Below, in pieces: positions 6,052 through 8,932 of a stretch of DNA of 8,932 bases. Origin of the DNA: JBBSMX01 sp038232935 (GTDB taxonomy: Bacteria; Bacteroidota; Rhodothermia; Rhodothermales; JANQRZ01); contig JBBSMX010000161.1 of assembly GCA_038232935.1 (NCBI GenBank), positions 1 to 8,932 on the forward strand, given 5' to 3'. The translations under genes were made by a program, and so were the position numbers. The notes below the pieces were generated by a model. That model saw only the letters and a program-made list of their open reading frames with translations, did no database searches and was not told where the DNA came from. Numbering within the stretch: the first letter of the stretch is position 1; each line of letters starts with the position of its first letter.

Positions 6052-7596
6052 ATGAAGATCCCGTCCCTCGTCCTCCGCCAGCTCTACACCTTCGGCAGCC
6101 TCACCCGCGAGAACGGCGGCGCGCGCTTCAGCCTGAAAAACCGCCTCTCCGACGTCACCCTCCTCCGGCTCAACGAGGTCAGCATCGACGGCGAGTCCGT
6201 CCCGATGGACCACCTCTCCGTCGAGCTCTCCGACGGCAGCACGAGGGCCGCCGCCGACCTCACGCCGGAGAACCCGGTCCCGCTCCCGCTCCGCGACGTC
6301 GTCCACCTCAAGGCGCAGGGCGTGACCCTCGGCGAGGGCGTGCACAAGCTGGAGATCGGCTTCGACACGGACAACTTCGGCAAGCTATCGTTCAAGGTGA
6401 AGGACTCCGTCACGGAGCGCGACGAGAACCGCGTCCGCGTCCCGCGCGACCCGGAGGACGACTACTCGGAGAAGGCCATCGCTGCGCGGCAGCGGTTCGT
6501 CGAGGAGTTCACGGGGATGGAGATGGAGCATGTCCCCCACTACTCGTTCGACCCGCACACGCTGCAGGGCAACGTCGAGAGCTTCATCGGCGTCGCGCAG
6601 ATCCCGCTCGGCGTGGCGGGGCCGCTCACCGTCAACGGCGAGCACGCGCAGGGCGACTTCCTGATCCCGATGGCAACGACGGAGGGCACGCTCGTCGCGA
6701 GCTACAACCGGGGGATGAAGGTGCTCAACATGTCCGGCGGCGTGAAATGCACCGTCTCCGACGACTGCATGCAGCGTGCGCCGGTCTTCATCTTCGAGAG
6801 CGCCCGCGAAGCCCGCGACTTCAAGCAGTGGCTCGCCGACAACATCGACCCGATCCGCGAGGCGGCCGAGGGGACGACGAGCGTCGGCAAGCTGATCTTC
6901 ATCGACACGTACCTCTCCAACAAGTTTGCCTTCTGCCGCTTCAACTTCACGACCGGCGACGCCGCCGGGCAGAACATGGTGGGCCGCGCCACCTTCGCCG
7001 CGTGCTCGTGGATCCTCGACACCAACGACACGATCCGCCGCTTCTTCCTCGAGAGCAACTTCGCCACGGACAAAAAAGCGAGCCAGGTCAACATCATGCG
7101 GACGCGCGGCAAGCGCGTCACGGCCGAGTGCACGGTCAAGGCCGAGGTGCTGCGCCAGCACATGCGCGTCGAGCCGAAGGGGCTCTACTACCACTGGGGC
7201 ATCGCAGCCGGGATCGGCTCAATCCTCTCCGGGGCCAACAACAACGGGCTCCACTCGCCGAACGGAATCACGGCCATGTTCATCGCCACCGGGCAGGACG
7301 TAGCGAACGTGTCGGAGGGCTCGGCCGCCCTCCTCTACTGCGAACTAACACCGGACGAGGACCTCTACATGTCCATCACGATCCCGAGCCTGATCGTGGC
7401 GACGCACGGTGGCGGGACGGGCGGGGCGACGCAGCAGGAGTGCCTGAAGATGCTCGGCTGCGTGGGCAAAGGGAAGGTGAAAAAGCTGGCCGAGATCATC
7501 GCGGGCGTCGTGCTGGCGGGCGAGATCTCATTGGCCTCGGCGATCTCGTCGAACGACTGGGTCAGCAGCCACGAGCAGTACGGCCGGAACCGATGA
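6052..7596 (+). CDS. class I hydroxymethylglutaryl-CoA reductase with extra N-terminal domain
   Basis: A 514-residue enzyme that reduces HMG-CoA to mevalonate with two NAD(P)H, the committed step of the mevalonate route to isoprenoids. The catalytic part is about 135-514: ESFIGVAQIPLGVAGP (176-191) matches the substrate-binding ENVIG region, then catalytic E211 in TTEGTLVAS, cofactor loop GDAAGQNM (302-309), D340-K341-K342 with catalytic lysine K341, RGKRVTAEC (352-360), catalytic D416 in ATGQDVANV, and C-terminal H507 in SSHEQYGRNR. The DKK motif and the C-terminal His place it with class I (eukaryotic/archaeal-type) enzymes, not class II. There is no membrane anchor. Instead residues 1 to about 120 form a soluble, probably beta-rich domain (FSLKNRLSDVTLL, LKAQGVTLGEGVHKLEIGF) that I cannot name. 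The start is the ATG at 6052, behind a good promoter; the frame stays open far upstream, antisense to other genes, which is not meaningful. No other mevalonate gene is in the window. Confidence 0.93.
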   Translation: MKIPSLVLRQLYTFGSLTRENGGARFSLKNRLSDVTLLRLNEVSIDGESVPMDHLSVELSDGSTRAAADLTPENPVPLPLRDVVHLKAQGVTLGEGVHKLEIGFDTDNFGKLSFKVKDSVTERDENRVRVPRDPEDDYSEKAIAARQRFVEEFTGMEMEHVPHYSFDPHTLQGNVESFIGVAQIPLGVAGPLTVNGEHAQGDFLIPMATTEGTLVASYNRGMKVLNMSGGVKCTVSDDCMQRAPVFIFESAREARDFKQWLADNIDPIREAAEGTTSVGKLIFIDTYLSNKFAFCRFNFTTGDAAGQNMVGRATFAACSWILDTNDTIRRFFLESNFATDKKASQVNIMRTRGKRVTAECTVKAEVLRQHMRVEPKGLYYHWGIAAGIGSILSGANNNGLHSPNGITAMFIATGQDVANVSEGSAALLYCELTPDEDLYMSITIPSLIVATHGGGTGGATQQECLKMLGCVGKGKVKKLAEIIAGVVLAGEISLASAISSNDWVSSHEQYGRNR

Positions 7597-7603
7597 GATA
7601 AGG

Positions 7604-8674
7604 CTACGGGTCGCCCACGGCGAGCCCGCCGAGCGGGCTGACGACGCCGAGCCCACCCCGGTTCAGCACGTGGGTATAGACCATCGTCGTGTTCACACTC
7701 CGGTGCCCGAGGAGCTCTTGCACGGTCCGGATGTCCGAGCCCCGTTCCAGCAGGTGCGTCGCGAACGAGTGCCGGAAGACGTGGGGCGTCACCGGCTTGG
7801 CGATCTCCGCTCGCTGCGCCGCCCGCTGTACGGCCTTTTGCACCGACGACTCCGAGAGGTGGTGCCGTCGCTCGACCCCGTCTCGCGGATCGAGGCTTCG
7901 ACGGGCGGACGGGAACACGTATTGCCAACCCAGTTCACGCGGGGCGCTCGGGTACTTCCGCGCGAGAGCGTACGGGAGACTTACGGCGCCGAACCCGTCG
8001 CCGAGGTCCCGCCGGTGAAGCAGGCGGACACGCTCGACCTGCTCGCGGAGTGCATCCTCCACGGGGTCCGGCAGCATCGTCACCCGGTCCTTTCCCCCCT
8101 TCCCGTCGCGGACCACGATCTGGCGGAGGTCGAAGTCGAGGTCTTTTACCCGGAGGCGGAGCCCTTCGGTGAGGCGGAGGCCGGCACCGTAGAGGAGACT
8201 CGCGACGAGGCGGTGCCGCCCGTGCAGGTGGAAGAGCACGCGTTCCACTTCGTGCCGAGAGAGCACGACGGGGAGCTTCTTCCTGCGGCGCGCACGTGGG
8301 ACGTCGCCAAAATCCCCCCGCTCTTCGCCCAGCACAGCTTTGTAGAGGAAGACGAGCGCGCAGAGCGCCTGGTTCTGCGTCGAGGCGGCCACGTCGCGCT
8401 CGGTGGCGAGGTGGCCGAGGAAGGCTGCGACGTGGCGCTCGCCGAGGTCACGGGGGTGGCGGGGCCGTCCCTGCTCGTCGCGGTGAAAGCGGCAGAACCG
8501 CTTGACCCATCCGCAGTAGGTCTGCTCGGTGCGGTAGCTGTAGTGGCGGAGGCGGCAGGCGAGGCGGACGAGGTCGAGCAGCTTCGGCTCTAACTTGGCG
8601 TCCGGTTGCGGGGCCGGCTCCGCGACGGCGGATAGGGCAGCGAAGGAAAGCGGATATGCGGACGCATTCGGCAT
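7604..8674 (-). CDS. intI: integron integrase (IntI tyrosine recombinase)
   Basis: A 356-residue site-specific tyrosine recombinase of the integron class, which inserts and excises gene cassettes at attI and folded attC sites. The N-terminal SAM-like domain (about 30-115) contains YSYRTEQTYCGWVKRF. Catalytic residues are R167 (YGAGLRLTEGLRLRVKDLDF), the beta-hairpin lysine in GKGGKDR (191-197), H298 and R301 (PHVFRHSFATHLL), H324 (LLGHRSVNTT) and nucleophile Y333. The IntI-specific insertion is present: YALARKYPSAPRELGW and then DPRDGVERRHHLSESSVQKA. So is the typical C-terminal string YTHVLNRGGLGVVSPL (333-348). These separate it from XerC/XerD. All catalytic residues are intact, so it is likely active. 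An N-terminal extension of about 25 residues precedes the first domain. It converges on the HMG-CoA reductase with only 7 nt between stops. Its 5' side carries an attI candidate and an IS630-like end; no attC site or cassette is visible. Confidence 0.95.
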   Translation of the reverse strand: MPNASAYPLSFAALSAVAEPAPQPDAKLEPKLLDLVRLACRLRHYSYRTEQTYCGWVKRFCRFHRDEQGRPRHPRDLGERHVAAFLGHLATERDVAASTQNQALCALVFLYKAVLGEERGDFGDVPRARRRKKLPVVLSRHEVERVLFHLHGRHRLVASLLYGAGLRLTEGLRLRVKDLDFDLRQIVVRDGKGGKDRVTMLPDPVEDALREQVERVRLLHRRDLGDGFGAVSLPYALARKYPSAPRELGWQYVFPSARRSLDPRDGVERRHHLSESSVQKAVQRAAQRAEIAKPVTPHVFRHSFATHLLERGSDIRTVQELLGHRSVNTTMVYTHVLNRGGLGVVSPLGGLAVGDP

Positions 8675-8727
8675 AACAGGACGGGGCCCTAGCGGTACGG
8701 GAGGTGCTCCGGTAGTCGAAGCACGTT

Positions 8728-8743
8728 GAAAACGCCGTTTGCA
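8728..8743 (+). other. candidate attI core site
   Basis: GAAAACGCCGTTTGCA contains AAC-GCC-GTT (8731-8739), the same AAC-3 nt-GTT arrangement as the attI1 core (AAC-AAA-GTT, from memory). It sits 54 bp from the intI ATG on the expected side, and its GTT points away from intI, as needed for cassettes to insert rightward. Predicted exchange is between G8737 and T8738. The bases after GTT (TGCA) deviate from the GTTRRRY consensus, and accessory sites were not resolved. The rest of the intI upstream gap (8675-8727) shows no clear promoter. Confidence 0.35.
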
Positions 8744-8779
8744 GAAGCGAGCGGCCGATGTATCTTTAGACCCGGCGGT

Positions 8780-8932
8780 TACGCAGTCATAACTAGTGCA
8801 GCGTCACAGAGTGTATGTCGGGTAGAGGCGCTTCAACTTCACCCGCGCGTCAGCCGTCGTGAACTGCCAGTCGACGCCCTGCTGTGCTGCCGTCCGTTCT
8901 GACGACCACGCCGCGCTGATTCGTCGCAGTTC
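8780..8932 (-). mobile_element. IS630-like element, one end only
   Basis: The element carrying the transposase fragment must end between the intI start and the transposase stop. IS630-family elements insert at TA, often within CTAG. Two candidate junctions are the TA at 8780-8781 (inside GTTACGCAG) and the TA at 8794-8795 (inside CTAG, 8793-8796). The terminal inverted repeat cannot be confirmed because the other end is outside the window. The left coordinate is therefore approximate. Confidence 0.45.
8804..8932 (-). CDS. IS630-family transposase, C-terminal end (runs off window)
   Basis: The minus-strand frame is open from the window edge for 42 codons to a TGA at 8804-8806. It encodes ISAAWSSER, then VDWQFTTADARVKLKRLYP (20-38), then TYTL. 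The string W-x-F-T-T-x-D-A-R-x-K-L-x-x-L-Y-P close to the C-terminus is typical of IS630/Tc1-mariner-type DDE transposases. The catalytic DDE region lies beyond the window, so intactness cannot be judged. It is on the same strand as intI and lies directly upstream of it. Confidence 0.75.
   Translation of the reverse strand, partial: ELRRISAAWSSERTAAQQGVDWQFTTADARVKLKRLYPTYTL

Noticed and set aside
6385..7194. Minus-strand frame of 269 codons
   Set aside because: Antisense to the HMG-CoA reductase catalytic domain.
3367..7596. Plus-strand open frame of 1,409 codons ending with the HMG-CoA reductase
   Set aside because: Only the part from 6052 matches a protein family. The upstream part is antisense to the regulator and lipoprotein genes, is Arg/Gly/Val-rich in the way shadow frames of GC-rich genes are, and a good promoter sits just before 6052.
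7670..8593. Plus-strand frame of 307 codons
   Set aside because: Antisense to intI, which has complete family motifs.
8675..8803. LexA/SOS operator for intI
   Set aside because: No CTGT-N8-ACAG-like box is seen upstream of intI, and LexA motifs differ among phyla.
8675..8803. attC cassette recombination site
   Set aside because: No paired RYYYAAC and GTTRRRY with an inverted-repeat interior could be found; GTTACGC and GTTATGC both violate the consensus.

Overview
The window is GC-rich chromosomal DNA, probably from a Rhodothermota/Bacteroidota-type marine or halophilic bacterium. The basis is indirect: high GC, mostly absent Shine-Dalgarno sequences, a Spondin_N-type lipoprotein with an acidic stretch after its lipobox Cys, and an integron integrase beside a chromosomal gene. 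The phylum is an inference and was not tested by search. Six complete protein genes and one partial gene are supported; there is no rRNA, tRNA or CRISPR array.

Layout from left to right. 1-299 has no gene but is rich in palindromes: a 12-bp hairpin (91-120) and a MITE-like element bounded by 10-bp inverted repeats (132-273). An endonuclease III-like DNA glycosylase (300-1031, minus) diverges from a GNAT acetyltransferase (1215-1691, plus). A two-component pair follows on the minus strand: an OmpR/PhoB-type response regulator (3490-4203) and a membrane histidine kinase (1728-3275), separated by 214 bp containing two extragenic palindromic repeats. A strong hairpin (4314-4362) separates the regulator from a minus-strand lipoprotein (4396-5826) built from duplicated Spondin_N-like segments. 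Across a 225-bp divergent promoter region lies a class I HMG-CoA reductase (6052-7596, plus) with an extra N-terminal domain, preceded by a good TTGACA-17-TATCCT promoter. It converges, with 7 nt between stops, on an integron integrase IntI (7604-8674, minus).

Upstream of intI, on the side where attI and cassettes normally lie, is an AAC-GCC-GTT candidate attI core (8728-8743). The 3' end of an IS630-like transposase follows (8804-8932) and runs off the window. The right edge is therefore an integron platform with an insertion element beside the integration site.

The genes do not form one pathway. The functional units are the regulator/kinase pair, the probably surface-exposed lipoprotein, the reductase (mevalonate formation), and the recombination module. 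I see no clear new multi-gene system. The most interesting points are the integron/attI/IS630 junction, the extra domain on the class I HMG-CoA reductase, and the rearranged, recently duplicated Spondin_N-like lipoprotein.
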